From Actinocrinis sp046724665 (lineage in GTDB: Bacteria > Actinomycetota > Actinomycetes > Streptomycetales > Catenulisporaceae): a DNA stretch of 39,190 bases. Every line of letters begins with the position of its first letter. The stretch's first letter is position 1. The position numbers were made by a program, and so were the translations under genes. The stretch covers positions 1 to 39,190 of the forward strand of contig JBKOWZ010000247.1 of assembly GCA_046724665.1 (NCBI GenBank). Direction: 5' to 3'. Below the pieces are notes generated by a model. It did no database searches. It saw only the letters and a program-made list of their open reading frames with translations, and was not told the DNA's origin. Shown one piece after another: positions 30,800-39,190 of the stretch.

Positions 30800-32374
30800 C
30801 TAACGAGCGAGCACCGCGGACGCATTGGACAGATGCAACAGCACCGCTGGCGCGACGCCCATTGCGATCGTGGCCAGGGCCGCTACCGCGAGGGCCGTCT
30901 TGACCGCGACCGACGGGTTGGCGATCGTCGGTCCGTCGGGCAGCGGGTCGGAGAAGAACATGACCACGACGACCCGCAGGTAGAAGAACGCGGCCAGTGC
31001 GCTGGCCAGCACCGCGACGATCACCAGCTGCGGCGCCCCGCCGGCCAGCGCGGCCTGGAAGACCGCGAACTTGCCGACGAAGATGCTGGTGAAGGGGATG
31101 CCGGCGAAGGCGAGCAGGAAGATTGACAGGAGCGCTGCCGGGATGGGGGCGCTCTTGCCGAGGCCGGCCCAGCGGGACAGGTCGGTGGCCTCGCCGCCGG
31201 AGTCGCGCACCAGGGTCACCACCGCGAAGGCGCCGATGATGGCGATGCCGTAGACCGGGAGGTAGAAGAGCACGGACGCCAGCCCGGCGGTGGTGGTGGC
31301 GGCCAGCGCGATGATGATGTAGCCGGCGTTGAGGATCGCCGAGTAGGCCAGCATCCGCTTGATGTCCCGCTGGGTCAGCGCGAGGATGCCGCCGACGATC
31401 ATGGTGAGGATCGCCACCGCCTCGATCACCGGCCGCCAGACATCGACCGAGCCGATCAGCGCGACGTCCAGCACCCGCACCAGCGCGCCGAACGCGGCGA
31501 CCTTGGTCGCGGCGGCCATGAAGCCGGTGACCGGCGTGGGGGCACCCTGGTACACGTCGGGGGTCCACATGTGGAACGGGGCCGCGCCGACCTTGAACAG
31601 CAGGCCCATGCCGAGCAGCGCGATGCCCGCGTAGAGCAGGGCGGAGCCGTGGGCGTCGGCGGAGATGGCCGCGCCGATCTGGTGGAACTCGACGGAGCCG
31701 GCGTAGCCGTAGAGCAGCGCGGCGCCGTAGAGGAAGAAGGCCGAGGAGAACGCGCCGAGCAGGAAGTACTTCAGCGCGGCTTCCTGGGAGAGCAGGCGGC
31801 GGTGCCGGGCGAGGCCGCAGACCAGGTACAGCGGGAGGCTGAGCACCTCGAGCGCGACGAACATGGTCAGCAGGTCGTTGGCGGCCGGGAAGAGCATCAT
31901 GCCGCCGACCGAGAACAGCAGCAGCGGATAGACCTCGGTGGTCAGCCAGCCGGCCCGGATCGCCTCGCGCTCCTGCTGCGAGCCGGGCACCGAGGCGCCC
32001 TGCGCGGCGAACGCGTCCTGGCCGCCCTCGGTGCGGCGCTCGGCGATGACCAGCACGCCGATCAGCGCGATGATCACGATGGTGCCCTGGAGGAACAGCG
32101 CGGTCTTGTCGAGCGCCACCGAACCCTGCGCGATCAGCGCGGTCGGCGCGTTGTGCAGCGCGACCACGGCCACGAACGCGGCGGCGAGCCCGGCCAGCGT
32201 CAACGCCACCTGCGCGCGGTACCGGGCGGCGCGCGGCACGAAGGCCTCGACCAGCACGCTCGCGGTCGCGGCGCCGAACACGATGAGCATCGGCGAGAGC
32301 TTGCCGAACTCGACGTGCGGGGCGTGGAACGGCGCGGTGGTGGTCGCCGCCGCGGCGGCGAGGATGGGCGTCAC
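30800..32374 (-). CDS. nuoN: Complex I subunit N (canonical nuo operon)
   Basis: A 524-residue antiporter-like subunit, normal length. Markers are VALEVLSLPLYLVCGLAR, KYFLLGAFSSAFFLYGAALLYG, KVGAAPFHMWTPDVYQGAPTPV and LAFAGIPFTSIFVGKFAVF. No Thr/Pro insert is present, unlike its paralogue at 15346-17073. Start is GTG 32374, overlapping the nuoM stop as GTGA. Last gene of the operon, with a hairpin terminator right after. Confidence 0.96.
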   Translation of the reverse strand: MTPILAAAAATTTAPFHAPHVEFGKLSPMLIVFGAATASVLVEAFVPRAARYRAQVALTLAGLAAAFVAVVALHNAPTALIAQGSVALDKTALFLQGTIVIIALIGVLVIAERRTEGGQDAFAAQGASVPGSQQEREAIRAGWLTTEVYPLLLFSVGGMMLFPAANDLLTMFVALEVLSLPLYLVCGLARHRRLLSQEAALKYFLLGAFSSAFFLYGAALLYGYAGSVEFHQIGAAISADAHGSALLYAGIALLGMGLLFKVGAAPFHMWTPDVYQGAPTPVTGFMAAATKVAAFGALVRVLDVALIGSVDVWRPVIEAVAILTMIVGGILALTQRDIKRMLAYSAILNAGYIIIALAATTTAGLASVLFYLPVYGIAIIGAFAVVTLVRDSGGEATDLSRWAGLGKSAPIPAALLSIFLLAFAGIPFTSIFVGKFAVFQAALAGGAPQLVIVAVLASALAAFFYLRVVVVMFFSDPLPDGPTIANPSVAVKTALAVAALATIAMGVAPAVLLHLSNASAVLAR

Positions 32375-33957
32375 TGTCCGCTCCCATTCGCTTGGGCGAC
32401 ATCGTTCTGGACGCTGTGCTGCTGGTGCGCGATCTGCACCATCGCAGGAGTCTGGTTGATCGCCGGGTTGATGTAGTTCGTCAGCACGCTGGGCACGAAG
32501 CCGAGCGCGACGATCAGCGCGAGCAGCGGGCCGATCACGGCCAGTTCGCGGACGTTGAGGTCCTTGAAGCCCTCGACGGCCTTGACCACCGGGCCGGTCA
32601 TCGTGCGCTGGTACAGCCAGAGGATGTAGAGCGCGGCCAGCACGATCGAGGTGGTGCCGATGATCGCGGCGACCGGGTACTTCTCGAAGGTGCCGACCAG
32701 GACCAGGAACTCGGAGACGAACGAGGAGAGGCCGGGAAGCGCGAGGGACGAGAGGCCCGCGACCAGGAACGTGCCCGCGAGCAGCGGGGCGACCTTCTGC
32801 ACGCCGCCGTAGGCGTCCACGGAGGTCGAGCCGCGCCGGCTGATCATGAACCCGGCCAGCAGGAACAGCGCGCCGGTGGACAGGCCGTGGTTGACCATGT
32901 ACAGCGTCGCGCCGACCTGGCCGCGCGCGGTCAGCGCGAACACGCCGAGGGTGATCAGGCCGAAGTGCGAGATCGAGGTGTAGGCGATCAGCCGCTTCAT
33001 GTCGCTCTGGCCGACCGCGAGCAGCGCGCCGTAGATCGTGCTGATCACCGCGAGCACCAGGACCAGCGGGGTGAAGTAGTGCGAGGCGTTCGGGAACAGC
33101 TCGAGGCAGAACCGCAGCATCCCGAAGGTGCCGATCTTGTCCAGCACGCCGACCAGCAGGACCGCGGTGCCGGGGGTCGCCTCCGAGGCGGCGTCCGGGA
33201 GCCAGGTGTGGAAGGGCCACAGCGGCGCCTTGACCGCGAAGGCCACGAAGAAGCCGAGGAACAGCCACTTCTCGGTGCTGCCCGCCATGGTCAGCGAGCC
33301 GTCGGCGACCGCCTTCGACATGGCCTGGAAGTCGAAGGTGCCGCCGAGGGCGGAGCGGGTGGTGATGACGTACAGCCCGATCACGGCGGCCAGCATCAGC
33401 AGCCCGCCGAGCAGGTTGTAGAGCAGGAACTTGACCGCGGCGTAAGAGCGCCGCGCCCCGCCGAACGAGCCGATCAGGAAGTAGCCGGGGATCAGCAGCG
33501 CCTCGAACAGCACGTAGAACAGAAAGATGTCGTCGGCCGCGAAGACCCCGATCATCATCGTCTCGAGGCCGAGCAGCAGCCCGAAGTACATCCGCGGCGA
33601 GCGCTTGGCCTCGGCGGCGGCGCCCTGAGGCGCGTCGGTGTCGTGCCAGGCGGCCAGGATGACGACCGGCACCAGCACCGCGGCCATCAGGATCAGGACG
33701 AGGGCCACGCCGTCCACGGCCACGCCGTAGTTGATGTGGAAGGTGGGGATCCACGAGTAGGTCTCGGCCAGCTGGAAGCGCGGCCCGCCGCGGTCGAACG
33801 CGACCGTGGCGGCGATCGTGAAGCCCAGCGTGACCAGGGAGGTCAGCAGGGCGATCGGCTTGGCGAGTGCCGCGCGCTCCTTGGGCACCGCGGCGATCGC
33901 CAGGACGCCGGCCAGCGGCACGCCGATCGTCGTGCTCAGGTAGGGGAACGATGACAT
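32371..33957 (-). CDS. nuoM: Complex I subunit M (canonical nuo operon)
   Basis: A 528-residue pumping subunit. Glu152 (LFEALLIPGYFLIG), the KAPLWPFHTWLPDAASEAP-type channel motif and YTSISHFGLITLG are present. The C-terminal 30 residues are Gln/Ala/His-rich and hydrophilic. ATG 33957 lies 17 bases after the nuoL stop, and its stop overlaps nuoN. Confidence 0.96.
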   Translation of the reverse strand: MSSFPYLSTTIGVPLAGVLAIAAVPKERAALAKPIALLTSLVTLGFTIAATVAFDRGGPRFQLAETYSWIPTFHINYGVAVDGVALVLILMAAVLVPVVILAAWHDTDAPQGAAAEAKRSPRMYFGLLLGLETMMIGVFAADDIFLFYVLFEALLIPGYFLIGSFGGARRSYAAVKFLLYNLLGGLLMLAAVIGLYVITTRSALGGTFDFQAMSKAVADGSLTMAGSTEKWLFLGFFVAFAVKAPLWPFHTWLPDAASEATPGTAVLLVGVLDKIGTFGMLRFCLELFPNASHYFTPLVLVLAVISTIYGALLAVGQSDMKRLIAYTSISHFGLITLGVFALTARGQVGATLYMVNHGLSTGALFLLAGFMISRRGSTSVDAYGGVQKVAPLLAGTFLVAGLSSLALPGLSSFVSEFLVLVGTFEKYPVAAIIGTTSIVLAALYILWLYQRTMTGPVVKAVEGFKDLNVRELAVIGPLLALIVALGFVPSVLTNYINPAINQTPAMVQIAHQQHSVQNDVAQANGSGQ

Positions 33958-33974
33958 GTCAGCGCAGCGTCCTT

Positions 33975-35906
33975 TCAGCCTCGAACCAGGAGCAGGGCCG
34001 CGATGAACAGGGCCGCGCCGCCGAACATGGACAGGGCGTAGGAGCGCACGAAGCCGTTCTGCGCCCGGCGGAACCGGCCGGAGGAGCCGCCGAGCCCGGC
34101 CGCCACGCCGTTGACCACGCCGTCCACACCCTTGAGGTCGAAGTAGACCAGCAGCCGGGTCAGGTACTGCCCGGGACGCATGAACACGGACTCGTTGAAC
34201 GCGTCGCCGTACAGGTCGCGGCGGGCCGCGCGGGTCCAGGCCGAGCCGATCGGCGGGACGGCCGGGACCGGCTTGCGGCCGTACTGCTGCCAGGCGTAGG
34301 CGACACCGAGCACGACGACCGCGAGGGTGAGCACGGACAGCACGTTCGTGTCGATCGGCGAGTGGCCCTCGGCGCGGCCGGTGACCGGCTCGAGCCAGTT
34401 CGCGAAGCCGGAGCCGATGGAGAACAGCCCGCCGGCGAAGACCGAGCCGAGCGCGAGCAGGATCATCGGGATGGTCATCGAGGCCGGTGATTCATGAGGA
34501 TGCGGCTCGTGGCCGTGGTCGTCGGCGACCCAGCGCTTCTCGCCGAAGAAGGTCATCAGCATCACGCGCGTCATGTAGAACGCGGTGATCAGCGCGCCGA
34601 GCAGGGCCGTGGAGCCGAGCACGTAGCCGGAGGTGCCGCCCTGAGCGAACGCCGCCTCGATGATCTTGTCCTTGGACCAGAACCCGGAGAACGGCGGGCA
34701 GCCGATGATGGCGAGGTAGCCGAGGCCGAAGGTGATGTAGGTGACCGGCATGTACTTGCGCAGCGCGCCGTAGTGGCGCATGTCCACGTCGTCGTTCATG
34801 CCGTGCATCACCGAGCCGGCGCCGAGGAACAGCCCGGCCTTGAAGAAGCCGTGGGTGACCAGGTGCATGATGGCGAACACGTACCCGATCGGGCCGAGCC
34901 CGGCGGCCAGGATCATGTAGCCGATCTGCGACATGGTCGAGCCGGCCAGGGCCTTCTTGATGTCGTCCTTCGCGGTACCGATCAGCGCGCCCATCATCAG
35001 CGTGACCGCGCCGACGACGGTCACCAGCAGCCGCGCGTTCGGCGAGATGTCGAAGATGACGTGCGATCTGACGATCAGATAGACCCCGGCGGTCACCATG
35101 GTGGCCGCGTGGATCAGCGCGCTGACCGGGGTCGGGCCCTCCATCGCGTCGAGCAGCCAGGACTGGAGCGGGAACTGCGCGGACTTGCCGCACGCCGCCA
35201 GCAGCAGCATCAGGCCGATGCCGGTGATCGTGTACCGGTCGGCGCCGGCGGCCTTGTGGAAGACGTCGGTGAAGGCGAAGCCGCCGAAGGTGGTGAACAT
35301 CAGCATCACGCCCACCGACAGGCCGATGTCGCCGACCCGGTTGACGATGAACGCCTTCTTCGCCGCGACCGCCGCCGAGGGCTTGTGCTGCCAGAACCCG
35401 ATCAGCAGGTACGAGGCGAGGCCCACGCCCTCCCAGCCCGCGTACAGCAGCAGGTAGTTGTCGGCGAGCACCAGCACGAGCATCGCGGAGAGGAACAGGT
35501 TCAGGTAGCCGAAGAACCTGCGCCGGTTCTCGTCGTGCGCCATGTAGCCGACGGAGTAGATGTGGATCAGCGAGCCGACCCCGGTGATCAGCAGCACGAA
35601 GGTGATCGAGAGCTGGTCGAGGTGGAAGCCGGCGTCGGCGGAGAAGCCGGGCACCGGCACCCAGGTGTAGACGTGCTGGTCGTACGAGCGCGCGTCGCCC
35701 GCCTTGCCGAGCAGCGAGAAGAACAGCACCGCGCCGAGGGCGAACGAGCCAAGCGCCGCGGCGACGCCGAGCAGGTGGCCCCAGCGGTTGGTGCGCCTCC
35801 CGCCGAGCAGCAGGATCGCCGCCCCGATCATCGGCAGCGCGACGACCCACGCGGTCAGCGTGAAGACGCCGGTCGCCGCTACCGGGGCGTAAGTCGAGGG
35901 TGGCAT
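33975..35906 (-). CDS. nuoL: Complex I subunit L (canonical nuo operon)
   Basis: A 643-residue distal antiporter subunit. Glu159 (YAGWEGVGLASYLLIGFW), GKSAQFPLQSWLLDAMEGPTP-type channel residues and HAATMVTAGVYLIV are seen. A His/Glu/Pro-rich loop (VADDHGHEPHPHESPAS) lies near residue 470. The lateral helix region and a last helix close the protein. ATG 35906 follows the nuoK stop by 18 bases. Confidence 0.96.
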   Translation of the reverse strand: MPPSTYAPVAATGVFTLTAWVVALPMIGAAILLLGGRRTNRWGHLLGVAAALGSFALGAVLFFSLLGKAGDARSYDQHVYTWVPVPGFSADAGFHLDQLSITFVLLITGVGSLIHIYSVGYMAHDENRRRFFGYLNLFLSAMLVLVLADNYLLLYAGWEGVGLASYLLIGFWQHKPSAAVAAKKAFIVNRVGDIGLSVGVMLMFTTFGGFAFTDVFHKAAGADRYTITGIGLMLLLAACGKSAQFPLQSWLLDAMEGPTPVSALIHAATMVTAGVYLIVRSHVIFDISPNARLLVTVVGAVTLMMGALIGTAKDDIKKALAGSTMSQIGYMILAAGLGPIGYVFAIMHLVTHGFFKAGLFLGAGSVMHGMNDDVDMRHYGALRKYMPVTYITFGLGYLAIIGCPPFSGFWSKDKIIEAAFAQGGTSGYVLGSTALLGALITAFYMTRVMLMTFFGEKRWVADDHGHEPHPHESPASMTIPMILLALGSVFAGGLFSIGSGFANWLEPVTGRAEGHSPIDTNVLSVLTLAVVVLGVAYAWQQYGRKPVPAVPPIGSAWTRAARRDLYGDAFNESVFMRPGQYLTRLLVYFDLKGVDGVVNGVAAGLGGSSGRFRRAQNGFVRSYALSMFGGAALFIAALLLVRG

Positions 35907-35924
35907 CGTCGGCTGGTCCCTCTC

Positions 35925-36224
35925 TCAGTACTTGAGCAGGTTCGCGTCGTCGACCGAGGCCGAGCGGCGGGTGCGGAAGACGGTGATGATGATCGCCAGG
36001 CCCACCACGACCTCGGCCGCGGCGACCACCATCGTGAAGAAGGCGATGATCTGGCCGTCCAGCGCCCCGTGCATCCGGGAGAAGGTGACGAAGGCCAGGT
36101 TGGTGGCGTTGAGCATCAGCTCGATGCACATGAACACCACGATCGCGTTGCGCCGGATCAGCACGCCGAGCGCGCCGAGGCTGAACAGGATCGCCGAGAG
36201 GTACAGGTAGTTGTCGGGGTTCAC
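35925..36224 (-). CDS. nuoK: Complex I subunit K (canonical nuo operon)
   Basis: A 99-residue three-helix subunit of standard size, with Glu35 (CIELMLNATNL) and Glu71 (AAAEVVVGLAI). Start is GTG 36224, overlapping the nuoJ stop as GTGA. It is a useful comparison for the tailed NuoK of the reduced operon. Confidence 0.97.
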   Translation of the reverse strand: MNPDNYLYLSAILFSLGALGVLIRRNAIVVFMCIELMLNATNLAFVTFSRMHGALDGQIIAFFTMVVAAAEVVVGLAIIITVFRTRRSASVDDANLLKY

Positions 36225-37111
36225 GCCTCGACCTCCTGGGGTGCGTCCGTGTCGCGTCCGGCCTGCCCGGCGCCGCCGTCGCGCGGCAGCGGGACCGGCA
36301 GGGGCCTGATGTCGCGCGGCTCGCCGCGCGAGCGCAGCGTCGCGTTGACGCTGAGCTCGGAGATGCTGCCGTCGGGCAGCAGCGCCGGGGTGTCCACCGC
36401 GTTGTGCTGGGCGTAGACGCCCGGGTTCGGCAGCGGGGTGACGATGGTGCCCGGGTCCTTCGCGTAGCGCTTGAACCGCTCGGCCGCCAGCTCCTTCTGC
36501 GTCTTGCGTGCGGTGACCCGCTCGCGGTGCGCCAGGACCATCGCGCCGACCGCCGAGACGATCAGCACCGCGGAGGAGACCTCAAAGGCCCAGAAGTAGC
36601 GGGAGAAGAGCCGGTGCGCCAGCGACGGCACGTTGCCGCCGGCCGCCGCGTTCGCCGCGTCGGTCCCGGCGAACGGGCCGAGCTGCGCGTGCGCGAACAC
36701 GCCGAGCAGGATCGCCCCGAACAGCACGGCCACCAGCACGGCGGCCCAGCGCTGGCCGCGGATCGTCTCGGTCAGCGACTCGGCCGCGTCCACACCGATC
36801 AGCATCAGCACGAACAGGAACAGCATCATGATCGCGCCGGTGTAGACCACGATCTGCACGACGCCGAGGAAGATCGCGCCCTGCGCCATGTAGAACAGCG
36901 CGAGGCAGATCATCACGGCGCACAGGAACAGCGCGCTGTGCACGGCCTTCTTGGAGAAGATCAGCCCGAGCGCGCCGAGCACCGAGACGATGGACCCGGT
37001 CCAGAACAGGAAGGTCTCGCCGGCGCCGGTGGAGGTCACCGGCGCGGCCAGCGCGGGCGCCGCGTGGACGGACGCGGTGTGGAGCGAAGCGGCGAGCAGG
37101 GCCGCGCTCAT
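36221..37111 (-). CDS. nuoJ: Complex I subunit J with long C-terminal tail (canonical nuo operon)
   Basis: A 296-residue subunit. The first 190 residues hold five helices, with GVVQIVVYTGAIMMLFLFVLM as the NuoJ signature. About 100 further residues (HRERVTARKTQKELAAERF... to the end) form a charged, Pro/Arg-rich cytosolic tail; actinobacterial NuoJ proteins are often extended this way. ATG 37111 overlaps the nuoI stop as ATGA. Confidence 0.96.
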   Translation of the reverse strand: MSAALLAASLHTASVHAAPALAAPVTSTGAGETFLFWTGSIVSVLGALGLIFSKKAVHSALFLCAVMICLALFYMAQGAIFLGVVQIVVYTGAIMMLFLFVLMLIGVDAAESLTETIRGQRWAAVLVAVLFGAILLGVFAHAQLGPFAGTDAANAAAGGNVPSLAHRLFSRYFWAFEVSSAVLIVSAVGAMVLAHRERVTARKTQKELAAERFKRYAKDPGTIVTPLPNPGVYAQHNAVDTPALLPDGSISELSVNATLRSRGEPRDIRPLPVPLPRDGGAGQAGRDTDAPQEVEA

Positions 37112-37734
37112 CGCACGACCTCCGGCTCGCTCTGCCCGGCCTGCCCCGACGCCGCGCCGCGCTGCTCACCGCGCTGCGCGAACTCGGCCAGCTGCTCGTC
37201 CGAGGCCCGGGTGACCTGGCCCTTGTAGTACTCCTTCTCGGTGGTGCCCGGCTGCATCTCGTGCGGCGGGGGCACCATGCCGTCGGTCAGCCCGGCGAGC
37301 AGCTGCTCCTTGGTGTAGATCAGCGACGCGCGGCTGGTGTCGGCGAGCTCGTACTCGTTGGTCATGGTCAGCGCGCGGGTCGGACAGGCCTCGATGCACA
37401 GGCCGCACAGAATGCAGCGCAGGTAGTTGATCTGGTAGACCTTGCCGTACCGCTCGCCCGGGGAGTAGCGCTCCTCCTCGGTGTTGTCCGCGCCCTCGAC
37501 GTAGATCGCGTCGGCGGGGCAGGCCCAGGCGCACAGCTCGCAGCCGATGCACTTCTCCAGGCCGTCCGGGTGCCGGTTGAGCTGGTGGCGGCCGTGGAAG
37601 CGCAGCGCGGTCGGCTTCTTCTCCTCCGGGTACAGCTCGGTGTTCGGCTTCTTGAACATGGTGCCGAACGTCACGCCGAAACCGGCGACCGGCGCCAGCG
37701 GGCCCGGCTCCTTCTTCTTCTCGCTGCTGCTCAT
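37108..37734 (-). CDS. nuoI: Complex I iron-sulfur subunit I (canonical nuo operon)
   Basis: A 208-residue 2[4Fe-4S] subunit. Cysteine sets are Cys62, 65, 68, 72 (CIGCELCAWACP) and Cys107, 110, 113, 117 (CILCGLCIEACP). LTMTNEYELADTSR is a typical actinobacterial NuoI segment. ATG 37734 overlaps the nuoH stop as ATGA. It passes electrons from NuoG to NuoB in the complete complex. Confidence 0.97.
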   Translation of the reverse strand: MSSSEKKKEPGPLAPVAGFGVTFGTMFKKPNTELYPEEKKPTALRFHGRHQLNRHPDGLEKCIGCELCAWACPADAIYVEGADNTEEERYSPGERYGKVYQINYLRCILCGLCIEACPTRALTMTNEYELADTSRASLIYTKEQLLAGLTDGMVPPPHEMQPGTTEKEYYKGQVTRASDEQLAEFAQRGEQRGAASGQAGQSEPEVVR

Positions 37735-39083
37735 TCGGGGTTCGCCTCCTCGGCGGTGGAGCCGTTGCGGGCCGACGCGAGCGCGGCGGTCCGTGCGAAC
37801 TGCGGGCGGCGCGGCACCGGCGGGACGCTCTGGCCGGGCATCGGCGGCACCGGGAAGCCGCCGGCCAGCGGCTGGAAGAGCGGGGCGGCCGGCGGCGGTA
37901 CCCGTCTGATCCGGTTGCGCTCGCGCACCTCGAGGGCGACGACCACGAGCAGGAACAGCGCCGCGATGGCGATGCCGATCGGCACCGCGTGCGCGCGGTC
38001 CAGGTCCCCGGCGTTGCGCAGCTGCCGGAAGGTGGCCACCACCAGCAGCCAGAGGATGGCGGTGGGGATGAGCACCTTCCAGCCGAAGGCCATGAACTGG
38101 TCGTAGCGCAGCCGGGGCAGCGTGCCGCGCAGCCAGATGAAGACGAAGACGAAGATCAGCAGCTTGGCCATGAACCAGATCATCGGGTACCACCCGCTGT
38201 TCGCCCCGGACCACAGGCTCAGCGGCACCGGGGCGCGCCAGCCGCCGAAGAACATCGTGACGGCCAGCGCGGAGACGGTGACCAGGTTGATGTACTCGGC
38301 CAGGAAGAACAGGGCGAACTTGAGCGAGGAGTACTCGGTGTGGAAGCCGCCGACCAGCTCGCCCTCGGCCTCGGGCAGGTCGAACGGCGCCCGGTTGGTC
38401 TCGCCGACCATCGCGATGATGTAGATCACCGCGGACAGCGGCAGCAGGTAGATGTACCAGCCGTGCTGCTGCGCGTCCACGATCCCGGTGGTGGACATGG
38501 TGCCCGCGTAGAGGAACACGCCGGCGAAGGACAGGCCCATGGCGACCTCGTAGGAGATCATCTGGGCCGACGAGCGCAGCGCGCCGAGCAGCGGGTAGGT
38601 CGAGCCTGAGGACCAGCCGGCCAGCACGATCCCGTAGATGCCGATCGAGGAGACGGCCAGGATGTAGAGCACGCCGATCGGCAGATCGACCAGTTGCAGC
38701 GAGGTCCAGTGGTGGAAGATCGACACCCGCGGACCCCACGGCACCACCGCGACCGCCAGGAAGGCCGGGACCGCGGAGACCACCGGGGCCAGCCAGAACA
38801 CCGGCTTGTCCGCCTTCGCGGGGACGATGTCCTCCTTGAGCGCCAGCTTCACCCCGTCGGCCAGCGACTGGAGCAGGCCCTGCGGACCGACCCGGTTCGG
38901 GCCGATCCGCATCTGCATCCAGGACACCACCCGCCGCTCGAACCAGATGTTGAACAGCGTGAGCACGACCATGATCACGAACGAGGCCAGCGCCTTGATC
39001 GCGACCAGGATGAACCACCACGGGATGTGGGTGTCGAAGCTCCCGAGGAACCAGTGGTCCATGTTTTCCGCTACCGGTGGCAT
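37731..39083 (-). CDS. nuoH: Complex I subunit H (canonical nuo operon)
   Basis: A 450-residue quinone-chamber subunit. ERRVVSWMQMRIGPNRVGP, LADGVKLALKEDIVP and the acidic loop RAPFDLPEAEGELVGG (Glu238, Glu240) are all canonical. The tail of about 70 residues after the last helix is Pro/Arg-rich. ATG 39083 overlaps the stop of the preceding gene as TGATG. Confidence 0.97.
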   Translation of the reverse strand: MPPVAENMDHWFLGSFDTHIPWWFILVAIKALASFVIMVVLTLFNIWFERRVVSWMQMRIGPNRVGPQGLLQSLADGVKLALKEDIVPAKADKPVFWLAPVVSAVPAFLAVAVVPWGPRVSIFHHWTSLQLVDLPIGVLYILAVSSIGIYGIVLAGWSSGSTYPLLGALRSSAQMISYEVAMGLSFAGVFLYAGTMSTTGIVDAQQHGWYIYLLPLSAVIYIIAMVGETNRAPFDLPEAEGELVGGFHTEYSSLKFALFFLAEYINLVTVSALAVTMFFGGWRAPVPLSLWSGANSGWYPMIWFMAKLLIFVFVFIWLRGTLPRLRYDQFMAFGWKVLIPTAILWLLVVATFRQLRNAGDLDRAHAVPIGIAIAALFLLVVVALEVRERNRIRRVPPPAAPLFQPLAGGFPVPPMPGQSVPPVPRRPQFARTAALASARNGSTAEEANPE

Positions 39084-39190
39084 CAGCCCTCCACCTCGGG
39101 TTGGCTCGGAGTGTCCGCCACGGACCGCGCGGCGCCGGCGGTGGACGCCGCGCGCGCGCCGGCCGCCGGGTCGAGCACCGCGGCGGGGAC
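39083..39190 (-). CDS. nuoG: C-terminal end of NuoG (cut by the window edge)
   Basis: Thirty-five codons plus stop remain, reading from the window edge to the TGA at 39083. The visible end is Ala/Pro-rich (PAAVLDPAAGARAAST, then SQPEVEG) and carries no diagnostic motif. The identification rests on position: nuoG precedes nuoH in complete nuo operons, and the TGATG junction fits this operon's style. Confidence 0.7.
   Translation of the reverse strand, partial: VPAAVLDPAAGARAASTAGAARSVADTPSQPEVEG

Noticed and set aside
30800..33754. Very long opening of the nuoN frame (984 codons)
   Set aside because: Everything upstream of 32374 lies over nuoM in another frame and is Arg/Pro-rich; the GTG at 32374 gives the proper GTGA junction and N-terminus.

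Overview
The window reads as chromosomal DNA of a high-GC actinobacterium. Coding GC is high, GTG starts and ATGA/GTGA/TGATG junctions are common, and the gene families are actinomycete-like. The order htpX - partial nuo - 2-oxoacid:ferredoxin oxidoreductase (KOR) - polyprenyl synthase - full nuo, with a YajQ gene and a tRNA-Tyr nearby, resembles from memory the Streptomyces arrangement. A secreted sedolisin (S53, typically acid-active) hints at an acid-tolerant soil actinomycete of the Catenulispora/Actinospica kind, but the genus is a guess.

Region 1 (1-1997) is the end of an integrated mobile element: a small excisionase-like protein, a tyrosine integrase overlapping it, a tandem repeat that could be an arm-type site, a long hairpin, and an intact tRNA-Tyr(GTA) gene whose 3' end faces the integrase. 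The element runs off the left edge. Region 2 (2039-7558) holds a leftward operon (TetR regulator, DUF4873-flavin monooxygenase, alpha/beta hydrolase, short-chain dehydrogenase) divergent from an AurF-like di-iron oxygenase, with a perfect 17-bp palindrome between them. It looks like a self-regulated oxidative lipid or xenobiotic module reminiscent of mycobacterial mymA. Region 3 (7906-14160) holds a secreted S53 peptidase, a YajQ-family protein, and a three-gene unit: LolA-like exported protein, ABC ATPase and ABC permease. The permease has an unusual low-complexity N-terminus. HtpX follows on the other strand.

Region 4 (15346-25207) is a leftward operon of complex I-like subunits in the order A-B-C-H-I-J-K-L-(21-aa microprotein)-M-N. 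Genes for D, E, F and G are absent. Almost every junction overlaps. Several subunits carry lineage-style oddities: a repeat-bearing tail on NuoB, a 30-bp coding tandem repeat in NuoN, an acidic tail on NuoK, and altered acidic residues in the NuoH quinone/proton loop. Divergent from it is korAB (25529-28499), a two-subunit 2-oxoacid:ferredoxin oxidoreductase. Region 5 (28706-30655) has a RarD-type transporter and a trans-polyprenyl diphosphate synthase whose product could be the menaquinone side chain. Region 6 (30800-39190) is the end of a second, conventional nuo operon: G (only its tail), then H-I-J-K-L-M-N.

Taken together, the right two thirds is a respiratory island: one conventional NADH:quinone oxidoreductase, one reduced complex I lacking the NADH module and NuoD, a ferredoxin-reducing enzyme divergent from the reduced complex, and a likely quinone-tail enzyme. 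The main hypothesis is that the reduced complex is fed by KOR-derived ferredoxin, borrowing or doing without NuoD, and that it contains an unannotated single-helix microprotein between NuoL and NuoM. No rRNA, CRISPR array or intact insertion sequence was seen.
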